In this document: positions 52,986 to 63,142 of the stretch, piece after piece
How positions within the stretch are numbered: the first letter of the stretch is position 1
Layout: every line of letters starts with the position of its first letter
Assembly (NCBI GenBank): GCA_026119855.1
Contig: JAOWBW010001306.1
Location: 62,001-126,000 of the forward strand
DNA: 64,000 nt
Source of the DNA: Campanula takesimana
Lineage: Eukaryota > Streptophyta > Magnoliopsida > Asterales > Campanulaceae
Direction of reading: 5' to 3'
The notes under the pieces: model-generated
Seen by the model: the letters and a program-made list of their open reading frames with translations, nothing else
Database searches by the model: none
Told to the model about the DNA's origin: nothing
Position numbers and translations under genes: made by a program

Positions 52986-53159
52986 GAGCCCCTCGGCGAC
53001 GTGGATTGCAAAGCAAAACGCGTCGACGAAAGTTAAAAACACCCGCCGAGGACATCACCAAGAAAAGGCAAAGACTCGATGAAAGCAGGAATTTGAAATT
53101 GCGAGAGATAGTGGTGCGCTCCCTGTGTGAGCGGCTTTTGTTGATAGAGGGGGTGGCAT
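52986..53159 (-). other. Polypurine region and 3' UTR start of element D
   Basis: CGTCGCCGAGGGGCTC on the minus strand next to the LTR. The GTGCGCTCCCTGTGTGAGCG block at about 53113 also occurs in E (43250 and 43911), which ties the two families together before their arrays diverge. Confidence 0.7.
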
Positions 53160-54210
53160 GATCCGTTAGGTGAACCTGCCGGCTGAATGTTTTGAATGAG
53201 GCCGTTAGTGAACCTTTTGATGAATCCGTTAGTGAATCCCTTGGATGAGTCCGTTGGTGAACCCTTGTTGACGAATCCGTTAGTGAATCCGTTTGATGAA
53301 TCCGTTGGTGAATCCCTTGGATGAGTCCGTTGGTGAACCCTTGTTGACGAATCCGTTTGATGAATCCGTTAGTGAATCCCTTGGATGAGTCCGTTGGTGA
53401 ACCCTTGTTGGCGAATCCGTTAGTGAATCTGTTTGATGAATCCGTTAGTGAATCCCTTGGATGAGTCCGTTGGTGAACCCTTGTTGACGAATCCGTTAGT
53501 GAATCCGTTTGATGAATCCGTTAGTGAATCCCTTGGATGAGTCCGTTGGTGAACCCTTGTTGACGAATCCGTTAGTGAATCCGTTCGATGAATCCGTTAG
53601 TGAATCCCTTGGATGAGTCCGTTGGTGAACCCTTGTTGACGAATCCGTTAGTGAGTCTGTTTGATGAATCCGTTAGTGAATCCCTTGGATGAGTCCGTTG
53701 GTGAACCCTTGTTGACGAATCCGTTAGTGAATCCGTTTGATGAATCCGTTAGTGAATCCCTTGGATGAGTCTGTTGGTGAACCCTTGTTGACGAATCTGT
53801 TGGTGAATCCGTTTGATGAATCCGTTAGTGAATCCGTTTGATGAATCCGTTAGTGAATCCCTTGGATGAGTCCGTTGGTGAACCCTTGTTGACGAATCCG
53901 TTAGTGAATCCGTTTGATGAATCCGTTAGTGAATCCCTTGGATGAGTCCGTTGGTGAACCCTTGTTGACGAATCCGTTAGTGAATCCGTTAGAGAATCCC
54001 TTGGATGAGTCCGTTGGTGAACCCTTGTTGACGAATCCGTTAGTGAATCCGTTTGATGAATCCGTTAGTGAATCCCTTGGATGAGTCCGTTGGTGAACCC
54101 TTGTTGACGAATCCGTTAGTGAATCCGTTCGATGAATCCGTTAGTGAATCCCTTGGATGAGTCCGTTGGTGAACCCTTGTTGACGAATCCGTTAGTGAAT
54201 CCGTTTGACG
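53160..54210. repeat. 76-bp tandem array in the 3' UTR of D
   Basis: About 14 units built from 12-bp subrepeats such as GAATCCGTTAGT and GATGAATCCGTT, with the diagnostic CCCTTGTTGAC at 53262, 53338, 53402, 53478, 53554 and 53630 (steps of 76, one of 64). Sequence identity between units is very high, so it is a recent amplification. No gene; the frame at 54040-54237 is repeat-derived. Confidence 0.95.
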
Positions 54211-54790
54211 AAATATTGCTTTGAAGTCTCGTGCCATTTGGAGTCACACTTGACTTTTTTGAATTGTGGGGTACGGGCACAGTTGACCGCGACCAGAAAG
54301 ATGTTCCTGCTGGGGATGAAATGTTGAGATTGACTCTTGAGGGGGGTGTGGCACCCGTGACAGAACTTAGGGAGTTCGGAATTTTGAAGAGGACAGCCTA
54401 CTTTTGAGTGGGAGTTTCTATCCTACTTTCGATTTTTGACATGCCTTAAGGGCGGACCAGAAAAAGGTGTGCCCAACTGGGTGTCCGAGGATCGGGACAG
54501 TGTCTTGATTTAGGCTGGAGATCTCTGACAAGGCCCTTTTCTTGAAGTGATTTAGACCTGGGAGGCGCGCGCCTTCCTATGTAGGCTTGGGACGCACGCG
54601 CACTTCAGACTGCTGGCGGGTGGCGCGCGCGTCTGGGAGGCGGAATTCCGGGCTTGACATTTGCTGACCAAAAGAGCCCCCCAACAGCTATAATATCATC
54701 TTCTGTTCGACCACTTGATTCTCACAGCTCCTTTCTGCCATTTTTGAACATCATATTATTGCTTAACTTCGCTTGTGATCAACATTTTCC
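54211..54790 (+). other. Upstream region of the antisense gene in D
   Basis: Non-coding, with GC-rich GGCGCGCGC blocks around 54563-54632. CTATAATATC at about 54690 could be a TATA-like box some 100 bp before the ATG at 54791. Confidence 0.45.
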
Positions 54791-56191
54791 ATGGCTTCCA
54801 ATTCTTTTGCCCTTGATGCCAAGGTCGTTAGTGCGTATGAAAAGGACTTGGGCACTTTTGTGTATTCTTTCAAGACCCATCCCAAGAAGGCCTTCATTAA
54901 AGATTTCGGGTTCCGAATTCTTTTCACCTTGCGGACGTTGAAGCCGGATTGGGATTTTTTGAGAGCTGCCGCGGCTTTCTGGGATTGCGACAGCCATACC
55001 TTCAACCTTTCAGCTAATGAAATGGTGCCGACTGTTGACGATTTCGGGGCCATCCTTGGCATGCCTTTGGCCGGTCGGATTTCCGTCCCTAAATATCACC
55101 GTGGTTCCATCGACTCTTGGGTTGGGTTACTGAATCTCCCCGTTGAGGACGTGAGGAAGATGTTGCATGGTACCGTGATTGACATAACTGAGTTGCCGAT
55201 GTTCTTCAGTTTACACTCGGAGGACCCGATGGTTCAATCTTTCAAAAGAAATGCCATGGCCGTTTGTCTCTTCAGCGAAGTACTGTTTGTTACACCTTTC
55301 GGGACTGCGGACGTGCAGTTGGCTGAGATTATTTTGCAAGCTAAGGAGCAGCAATTTAGTGTAATCCCTCTTATTGTAGGGGAGACGTTGCACGGCCTAG
55401 ATGAGTTACATAGGATGGGCAAGATGTGTCGGGGAAGCCCTTTGCTCTTGACCATATAGCTCCGAGAACACTTCAGAATTTATTCTCCGGATGGTGATTT
55501 GTCTCCTTTTGCTGTTTATAGGAGGAAGTTGTTGATCCGGGATTTATCTGAAGATGATTGGAAGAAATTCTTTGCCTCTAGGGTGACCGTCGATATTGAG
55601 TGGTGTCCTTCTTCTTGGGGTCTTCGTCCTTTTGTGGAATGGACTCTTGGTTTTCAGCACGTGGTTGTACCCGGTTTGAGAGATTCTTTGTTTTACCAGC
55701 CAGAGCGGGTTATGCGGCAGTTCGGTCGCCAACAGACAATTCCTTTTCCGAGGGATGGAATGCTTCATCCAGTTGCTTACATGGGTCCTGACTTCTCAAG
55801 TGAGCTTCAGTCGGCTTGGGGAGATGACCGCAATCGTTGGGCTTTCGCTCCTCTGCATCGGGAGAGTGTCTTCCTTCCCGAGAGCTACTTGGACTATTTA
55901 TTTGGCACCCTTTACCGTGGCATCACTTGGGTTGATGTGCTTCGTGCCGAGTTGTTGGGACAGGGTTTTGAGCCTAGCAGCACTTTGAGATATAGGGAGG
56001 CTGCTGCTGATTCGAGTAATATTCTCGCTGACCCTTTCGGTACTCCTTTGGATGACTTTTATGCTAGGAGACGTGTTGCAACACAGAAGGTTTCGGTGCG
56101 TATTAGTGCTCCTTCGTTACCCAAGAAGAAAAGGATTGAGAGACGATCGGGTGGTCCTTTGAAAGCTAAGAGAAAATTGGATTTTTCTTAG
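54791..56191 (+). pseudogene. DUF7745-like gene, antisense cargo of D, one nonsense codon
   Basis: One frame from MASNSFALDAKVV to 56191, about 466 codons, with one in-frame TAG at 55457-55459 (reading resumes as LREHFRIYSPDGD). N-terminal pattern FLRAAAAFWDCDSHTFNLSA, NEMVPTVDDFGAILGMPL is the DUF7745-type core and parallels C (26705-28132). WVDVLRAELL and a Lys/Arg-rich end (KKKRIERRSGG) follow; the basic tail is shared in character with C. It is convergent with pol and separated from the integrase stop by 413 bp. Function unknown. The TAG is at a different site than in C, so it arose independently. Confidence 0.75.
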
Positions 56192-56604
56192 TACCCTAAG
56201 AGATTGCAATTAGACCACTTTGTTTTAGGATTTAATATTTTGATGTCTTTTGTTGCTCAATAAATCCGTTGTAATGTTTTGAATAATTCATTGAATGAAT
56301 TGCATTTTGTTATTTGAAGTGAATTGGGTATTTTTGATATGTTTTAGACCGCACCCGAAGGTTGCCTACGTTCCTCCAGTTGGGAGCCTCAGGTCTTCAT
56401 AGTTCAAACAAACAAAGACCTTTTTTTTTTTTTTTTTTTTTTTGTTGTGCACCCTGTTTTTTGCCTAGACCGCCCTTTCGGGTTTTCAATCTAGCGGGTT
56501 TCTTTTTTGCACGTGCTCTAATTTTTGCCTAGGCCGCCCTTGCGGGTTTTCAACCTAGCGGGCGATTTTTTTTTTTTTTTTTTTTTTTTAATGGTCTTTG
56601 TTTA
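56192..56604. other. Convergent non-coding hub of D
   Basis: TTTAGACCGCACCC and CCTACG module (56344-56404, right arm CATAG not CGTAG), T run 56420-56442, hairpin CTAGA...TCTAG (56465-56494), hairpin CTAGG...CCTAG (56529-56558), T run 56569-56590. Same order as in C between the ends of two convergent genes. Confidence 0.72.
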
Positions 56605-57666
56605 TTAAGCGTAGAACCTCTTGAGCTTGTCGAGGTTGACCTCCTTTGGCAGCTGGTCACCATCTAAATCCATGAGCCGGACTGCACCACAGCTTAGTAT
56701 CTTTTTGACCACGTACGGACCGATCCATCGGGGTCCCCATTTCCCCAGGGGATTCATGGCATTAGGAGGATGTTGTCTTAAGACCAAATCTCCCACATTG
56801 ATGTTTTGAGGCTTCACTTTTTTGTTGAAAGCTCTCGCCATCCTTTGCTGATATGCCCTCGTGCGTTTGAGTGCTCTTAACCTTTTCTCGTCGAGTAAGG
56901 CTAGCTGTTCGTATCGACTTTGCATCCAGTTGACCTCGTTGACTTGATTCTCGAGGAGGACCCGTAGAGATGGGACTTCAAGTTTGATAAGGAGTACGGC
57001 TTCAGAACCATAGACCAATGCATAAGGAGTTTCTCCTGTTGCGGACCGTATGGATGTGCGGTAGCCCCACAATGCTAATGGTAGCTTCTCGGGTCAATCC
57101 CTTCCTGTTGAGGCCATTTTCTTGACGATGGTCTCGATGGTCTTATTTGCTGCTTCGACTGCGCCATTTGCTTGGGGCCGGTAAGGAGATGACTTGTGCT
57201 TGGTGATCTTGTATTCTACCAAAAGTGCATCCATTTCCTTCTCAAAGTGAGAGCCGTTGTCGGAAATGATTTCATGAGGCACGCCGTATCGGCACATGAT
57301 ATTAATCTTTACAAATTCGGCCACTTTCTTAGCGTTGAGGGTCCGATAGGCTTGTGCTTCGACCCACTTTGTGAAGTAGTCGACTGCCACTAGGACGAAT
57401 GACTGCCCATTGCTTCCGGCAGGATGAACTTTACCGATGATGTCTATCCCCCAACAAGAGAAAGGCCAAGGTGTGACCATGTTGTAAAGTTGTGAGGGTG
57501 GAGCATGTTGCAGATTAGCGTGGAATTGGCACTTGGCACACCTTTTGACTTTCTCGATACAGTCCCGTTCCATAGTGCTCCAATAGTAACCAATACGAAG
57601 TATCTTCTTGACTAGCATAAACCCATTCATGTGGGGTCCACATTCTCCTTTGTGCACTTCACACAT
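56605..57666 (-). pseudogene. pol: Element D integrase, one nonsense codon
   Basis: Zinc domain H...H and CAKC (RCAKCQFHANLQH), core D in GIDIIGKV, D in ISDNGSHF, E in NGAVEAANKT, then a TAA/TGA-type stop at 57094-57096 and the C-terminal domain (WGYRTSIRSATGETPYALVYG, VGDLVLRQ) to 56605. All in the same frame as RNase H and RT. It would insert the element cDNA. Confidence 0.9.
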
Positions 57667-57672
57667 TATCTC

Positions 57673-58626
57673 TTAAGCTTCGGTCTCATTGGCGCATATG
57701 AGATTGATCCCGTCGTGGTGCCTTTTATAGACTCGGTCCCCAATCAGTACGTACCGAGAGGCTAACCTTTGTAGAGCTGCTTGAGACTTCTTATTGATGT
57801 TCTCGGGATAAGTGCCGTCTTTGAGGAAGTTCATGATATCCGAATACCACAGAGAGTTTGTTTGAACCTCGTTGATCTCGATACTCATGCAATATGCCGG
57901 ACTGTTCCTTCGAGCAATTTTGAAAGGCTTCACCATTTTCCCTTTGGGCATTTCAACTAATGAAGCTATAGTGGCCAGTGCATCGGCGAAGCGATTCTTA
58001 TCCCTTGGCAGGTAGTTGAAAGTGATCTCTTGGAATTGTTCAACCAGTTCTTCAAGGTGCTGACCATATTGTTGGAGAGTCGGGTCTTGGGTTCGCCATT
58101 TACCCGATTGCTGATTGATAAGGAGCAAAGAGTCGCCGAACACTTCTAGTTTCGTGACGTTTCTTTCGAGAGCTGCTTCGAGCCCTGCTATGCATGCTTC
58201 GTACTCGGCAATGTTGTTGGTAGCTTCGAATTCCAGGCGTATGGCAATGGGAGTGTAGATGTCTTTTGGATCGACAAGCAATACCCCTATACCAAAACCG
58301 TGTTTATTGGCGGCGCCATCGAAAAAAAGTTGCCACTTGTCTTCCTCGGTTGCAGTACAAATTAAATGCTCGTCGGGGAACTGTACATCTTCCCCCTTCA
58401 CTTCGTCACACGGGAATTCGGCAAGCTGGTCACTGAACACTTTCCCCCTGACGGATTTTAGTGTGACGTAAGTGATATCATAGCCGGCGAGCATGAAGTA
58501 CCATTTGGCTATTCTTGTTGACATGAAAGGCTTCTCGAAGATGTAGCGGAGCGGGTCTACCTTTGCTACTAGCTTGATCGGAAAAGCTTCCATATAGTGT
58601 TTGAGCTTTTGAGTGACCCAAACCAA
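57673..58626 (-). CDS. pol: Element D RNase H end and second, archaeal-type RNase H
   Basis: First 70 residues finish the ordinary gypsy RNase H (ALVWVTQKLKHYMEA, LRYIFEKPF). A second domain follows with all four acidic positions: WQLFFDGAAN, NNIAEYEACIAGLEAAL, VFGDSLLLINQ and RDKNRFADALA. This archaeal-like RNase H is known as the marker of Tat-lineage elements. The frame is closed by a stop at 57673 but integrase continues in the same frame. Confidence 0.88.
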   Translation of the reverse strand: MVWVTQKLKHYMEAFPIKLVAKVDPLRYIFEKPFMSTRIAKWYFMLAGYDITYVTLKSVRGKVFSDQLAEFPCDEVKGEDVQFPDEHLICTATEEDKWQLFFDGAANKHGFGIGVLLVDPKDIYTPIAIRLEFEATNNIAEYEACIAGLEAALERNVTKLEVFGDSLLLINQQSGKWRTQDPTLQQYGQHLEELVEQFQEITFNYLPRDKNRFADALATIASLVEMPKGKMVKPFKIARRNSPAYCMSIEINEVQTNSLWYSDIMNFLKDGTYPENINKKSQAALQRLASRYVLIGDRVYKRHHDGINLICANETEA

Positions 58627-58671
58627 TGCTGCACACGACTTCTCTAAGACAGAGTAGTTCTTTTCGCCTCC

Positions 58672-60254
58672 TTAGAATCGGCGACTGACAAAATAAATGG
58701 CGTTCTCCTTTGTGGACTCTCGTTGCTCTTGTGCTAACATAGCCCCTAGGGCTTCATCATTGACAGTGAGATAAAGCAACAGAGGTTTCTCCTTGTGCGG
58801 CGGAACTAGAACAAGAGGGCACGTCAAGTAATGCTTTACTTGATCGAAGGCTTCTTGGCACGCGTTGGTCCATTCTAGAGCCACATTCTTCTTGAGTAGC
58901 TTGAAGATTGGCTCGCACATGGAAGTGAGTTGGTGCACAAACCGACTGATGTATTGTAGTCTTCCCATGAAACCTTTAATCTCTTTCTGCGTCTTTGGAG
59001 GAGGCATGTCAATGATTGCCTTGATTTTGGAGGGGTCTACTTCGATTCCCCTTTCAGTGACCATATAACCAAGAACTTTGCCTCGGATAACCCTAAATGT
59101 GCACTTTGCAGGGTTGAGCCTCATCTTGTGTTGACGAAGCCTTTCGAAGAACTTGCGGAGATTGATTAGGTGTTGACCATCGGTTCCTTTGGAGTGAATG
59201 ATCATGTCGTCCACATAGACCTCGATTTCTTTGTGAATCATATCGTGGAACAAGTCTGTCACGGCTCTTTGGTAGGAAGCCCCAGCATTTCTTAACCCAA
59301 ATGGCATGACTGTATAGCAAAAGGTACCCCACGGTGTTGTGAAGGCTGTCTTATGTTGATCCTCCTCGGCCATGAGAATCTGATTGTACCCAGCGAACCC
59401 ATCCACGAATGAGCGGACCTCGTAGGCAGCAGTGGAGTCGACTAGCATGTCGATATTAGGGAGTGGAAAATCATCCTTTGGGAAGCTTTGTTTAAATCCC
59501 GGAAGTCTACACAAGCTCGAACCTTGCCGTTCGCCTTCCTGACTGTCACAATGTTGGCTAACCATGTCGGATACTCGATAACCTTGCTGAAACCCACACT
59601 GAGGAGCTTCTCAATCTCTTCTTTGACCTGCAGAGACCATTCTGGCTTGATCTTTCTGAGCTTCTGCTTTACTGGCCTGGTATCTTCTCTGATCGGAATC
59701 CTGTGCTCCGCTACCTTTCTGTCTAAACCCGGCATGTCTTTGTATGACCATGCGAACACATCCACGAACTCCCGTAGTAATGCATTCAATCTGTCTCTGT
59801 CGTCTCCCTTGAAGAAGCTTCCAATCTTGGTTTCTTTTGGCTCTTCTTCGGTACCCAGATTAACAACATGCAATTCTTCGTCAGCCTTTGGACCATTCTC
59901 GCCACGACTACGGACTTGTTGAACAAGTTCATTTAAGTATGTTGTGTTTTCGTGGTCTATTTCATCATAATTTGAATCGTTATTAACTTGTTCGTTAAGT
60001 TCATTATTAGTTAATTCATCATTTATGATGTTTGCAATCTCAGGGTACTCAGAAATATCAATTTTTTCATTAGCAAAGAAAGGAAACACACGCTCGGCTA
60101 TGGCCTCTAAATCCTCTTGGGTGAGGGTATTAGAGACACTCTCGACTCGAAAGTAAGTGTGAGCTGCTCTTCCTTTGTTGCTGTGCGGGGTATGCAACCC
60201 ATTTCTTGGACTAAGAATTCCTCGGATACCACGGGCCCTTTTGTTGAATACCAA
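58672..60254 (-). pseudogene. pol: Element D reverse transcriptase and RNase H start, frameshifted
   Basis: The N-terminal part lies in the 59442-60254 frame (VDVFAWSYKDMPGLD, VDFRDLNKAS); near 59490 the frame changes to 58672-59565 (PKDDFPLPNI, VDGFAGYNQI, MPFGLRNAGA, catalytic VYVDDMIIHS). The RNase H start (LYLTVNDEALGAMLAQE, IYFVSRRF) follows and hits TAG at 58672. The break lies in a run of bases around AAGCTT, so an indel is the likely cause. An overlap of 60107-60254 with the gag frame marks another frame change at the protease-RT border. Confidence 0.88.
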
Positions 60255-63142
60255 TTGTTGATCGGCTCGGAGCTTGGCGGGATCTCACTGATAGTTTCGT
60301 TCATGATGACGGTGTCATGGATAGCGTTAACTTGGAATTTATTCATCATGGCGAGCTCTTCAAACATGGAGGCTAAATCTGTCAGTTCTTCCCTCACGGT
60401 GATTTCTGTCTCGGACTCTATAGTCATCTTCCTCCCCCACCATTCACGGGGCGACATGGGAGTTGGTTCTCTTTCGGATATCTGGACCTCACAATCGGAG
60501 AAGATTTTGAGGCCGGGCTTTTTGACACCTTTATTGTTAACCCACGGCTCGGGAAAGATCATGTATGGAACGTCTTCCCCTTGGCGGACAAAATAACCAT
60601 TCAACGTCTTGCGATAAGGCCTTAGATTAGGGACTTCATACCGACGGCCTTCTTTACGAGCTCGGGCCTTTTCGTTCTTGATCGCTTGCTCTTGTTTCAA
60701 GTCTTCTTTGGAAGGCTCATACCCCAAACCGAAGGTGTTCTTGACAAATGGGACTTGCACGGGATGTAGGATTCCTTGCTGATATTTCTCTAAGCCTAAA
60801 CCAGGGAAGTAGTCCATATTCCTCATCATGCGGAGGACTTTGTGATTGCTGGGGGTCCATGATCCGTTTCCCCCTTCTTTATCAATGGCGTTGATTGAGA
60901 CGCCGAAGAGAGTGGAGTCTGGTAGACCATGCTGAACTTGGTGGACGGGCTTACCTTTTCTGTGGATAGTGATGTTTTCAGCCATTACGGTCACTATTTC
61001 ATCACCATTTCGGATCTTGACACATTGGTGGAGAGTTGACGGTACGGCATTAGCACTGTGAATCCATGGTCGACCCAACAGTAAGTTGAACGAGGCCGGG
61101 ATATCAAGCACTTGGAATGGAACGGACATGACCATGCTCCCAAACTCAATGTCTATTTCGATCATACCCATGACTGTACGGGCGGTGCTGTCATAACCTC
61201 GGATTACTTGAGTAGAAGGCTTCAAATCAGAATCCTTAAGCCCCAGTATGCCCATGATTCTACCAGGCATGAGATTGAGTGCGGAACCACCGTCCACTAA
61301 GACTCTTGAGACGGGCCTCCCCCTTGCTCGTACCTTGAGGTAAATAGCTTCGTTGTGGTCGGAACCAAACGGTGGAAGGTCCATATCGGCAAAGGTGATG
61401 ACGTTGCCAAAATGAATGTGACCAATCATTGCCGTGAGGTCCTCGGGAGTAGTATCGGGAGAAACTGATGTATCATCGAGATTGCGGATGACAAGATCTC
61501 GGTGTTTCTTTGAGGATCCAATGAGGTCCCAAATAGAGATGTTGGCTTGAGTTTTCTTGAGTTGGACAAGTAGAGGATCTTCAGGAGCGTTGTGAGCTTG
61601 CGGCTTTTGAGAAGAGGAGCTCGGTGCGGAAGTGGAAGGGTTGCTTGCTATGACTCGACCGGATCGAGTTAGCATGTTGACGTTCCCATCTTGCTTCTTT
61701 TTCCTATTCTCTAGTACTTCCCTCATTACCTCATCGTAAGTCACTACATAACAAGAATTGTCAAGTTTATTCATAACATTGGGGCCCCCATTTGGGATTG
61801 AATGGGTGGTCCCCTCGAGTTCTCCTATCTCTATTACATTGACATGCTCGTCATTAGTCACTACAAATTCTTTCTTATCTATGAGATCTTGAATGACATT
61901 GCGGAGAACGAAGCATTCCTCGGTGGTGTGGCCACTATATTGGTGGTAGCCATAATATTTGTGGTGAGCATGATTGGATTGGATCGTCTTGGGTTGGTAC
62001 CCTTGCACGGGTGTGACTTGACCCTTCGCCTTGAGGACCTCGAACACTTCGGTTTGAGTCATGCCTTGGAGAGGCGTGTAGACACGGTCACTTCGGGACT
62101 TCTTCCCTTGAGGCGGAGGAACCTTTTTGTAATTCCCCTTGTCAATAGTGACGGCGTTGACCGAGGCCTCTTTTGTGGAGTTGGAAGCGGCGCGGTAAGT
62201 AGGAGTGGTCTTCTTAATCTCCTTGAGCAAGTCATCCATGCGTACCCCCGCCTCATACATTTGGGAGAAGTCGGAGTAGCAAGCCCCACTTAGGTGAGTG
62301 CGGAGATCAATCTTGAGACACTTGAGAAATATGTCCATTTGCTCTTTTGTGTTCGGCCTCTCAACAATTTCAGAGAGTTTGTCATTCCATCTCCTTGTGA
62401 AGTCGATGAAGGACTCATTGTCTCGTTGAGTAGTGTTCTCTAGCTCTTTCCTTGTGGGCCGGTGAGTGGTGTTGCCTTGGTATTGGTTCTTGAAGGCAAG
62501 CATGGCGGAGTCCCAATCGAGACGAACAGTGAGCGGGAGAGTAGCATACCAATCTTTTGCCGCCCTCTCGAGAGTGAGAGGAAAGCATTGAGCCATCACC
62601 TTGGTGGAGACCTTCTTTGGAACCATTGCCCAAATATAAGTCTCAATGTGAGCCATAGGACAAGAGTTGCCCTTGAATTTGCTTATGTCGGGCATCTTGA
62701 ACTTATCGGGAAGAGCGGCCATAGTACTCATGAGGATGGATGATTGATAAAGGCTTGTGTCGGAACCTTTCCCCATGTTGAGCCCATTGAATTTTTGGTC
62801 GATGTAGGCCATGATAGAATCCACCATTTTGGGCTCATTGTTCTCGGAACTTGGTTCCCCCATTTTCTTGGTGCGGGTGTTGACATAAGGACTCTTGAAC
62901 AAACCCTCGGTCCATTCGGATTCATCATCATTGTTCTTGTTCTTTCCCTTGGCAAGGTTGGTGAGCATTTCTTTCATTAGCTCCATTTCGGCCTCGTGGG
63001 CCTCCCTTTGGCTGTCGAGGTGGGATTGCCAAATGTCGTCTTTGCTTTGTGCCTCCTTGTTAAGGGTGGAGACTTGCTCTTGGAGGAGTTGGACCATAGT
63101 TGAGAGCTGTTCGAGAGACATGGTGTTGCTGCTGCCAGTCAT
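60107..63142 (-). CDS. gag-pro: Element D Gag and protease
   Basis: Open without interruption. I choose ATG 63142 (MTGSSNTMSLEQL), after which a coiled coil follows (LQEQVSTLNKEAQSK); an open frame to 63322 exists but its first residues are unlike Gag. The capsid part has AAKDWYATLPLTV and ESFIDFTRRWNDKL. The zinc-like motif YYGYHQYSGHTTEEC has Tyr at its first usual Cys (compare CKYHKHIGHTTDSC in C). Protease is VLVDGGSALNLMPG with FNLLLGRPWIH. GLGLEKYQQG is a weak G-patch like motif. Large gag-pro of this layout is normal in Tat-type elements. Confidence 0.88.
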   Translation of the reverse strand: MTGSSNTMSLEQLSTMVQLLQEQVSTLNKEAQSKDDIWQSHLDSQREAHEAEMELMKEMLTNLAKGKNKNNDDESEWTEGLFKSPYVNTRTKKMGEPSSENNEPKMVDSIMAYIDQKFNGLNMGKGSDTSLYQSSILMSTMAALPDKFKMPDISKFKGNSCPMAHIETYIWAMVPKKVSTKVMAQCFPLTLERAAKDWYATLPLTVRLDWDSAMLAFKNQYQGNTTHRPTRKELENTTQRDNESFIDFTRRWNDKLSEIVERPNTKEQMDIFLKCLKIDLRTHLSGACYSDFSQMYEAGVRMDDLLKEIKKTTPTYRAASNSTKEASVNAVTIDKGNYKKVPPPQGKKSRSDRVYTPLQGMTQTEVFEVLKAKGQVTPVQGYQPKTIQSNHAHHKYYGYHQYSGHTTEECFVLRNVIQDLIDKKEFVVTNDEHVNVIEIGELEGTTHSIPNGGPNVMNKLDNSCYVVTYDEVMREVLENRKKKQDGNVNMLTRSGRVIASNPSTSAPSSSSQKPQAHNAPEDPLLVQLKKTQANISIWDLIGSSKKHRDLVIRNLDDTSVSPDTTPEDLTAMIGHIHFGNVITFADMDLPPFGSDHNEAIYLKVRARGRPVSRVLVDGGSALNLMPGRIMGILGLKDSDLKPSTQVIRGYDSTARTVMGMIEIDIEFGSMVMSVPFQVLDIPASFNLLLGRPWIHSANAVPSTLHQCVKIRNGDEIVTVMAENITIHRKGKPVHQVQHGLPDSTLFGVSINAIDKEGGNGSWTPSNHKVLRMMRNMDYFPGLGLEKYQQGILHPVQVPFVKNTFGLGYEPSKEDLKQEQAIKNEKARARKEGRRYEVPNLRPYRKTLNGYFVRQGEDVPYMIFPEPWVNNKGVKKPGLKIFSDCEVQISEREPTPMSPREWWGRKMTIESETEITVREELTDLASMFEELAMMNKFQVNAIHDTVIMNETISEIPPSSEPINNWYSTKGPVVSEEFLVQEMGCIPRTATKEEQLTLTFESRVSLIPSPKRI

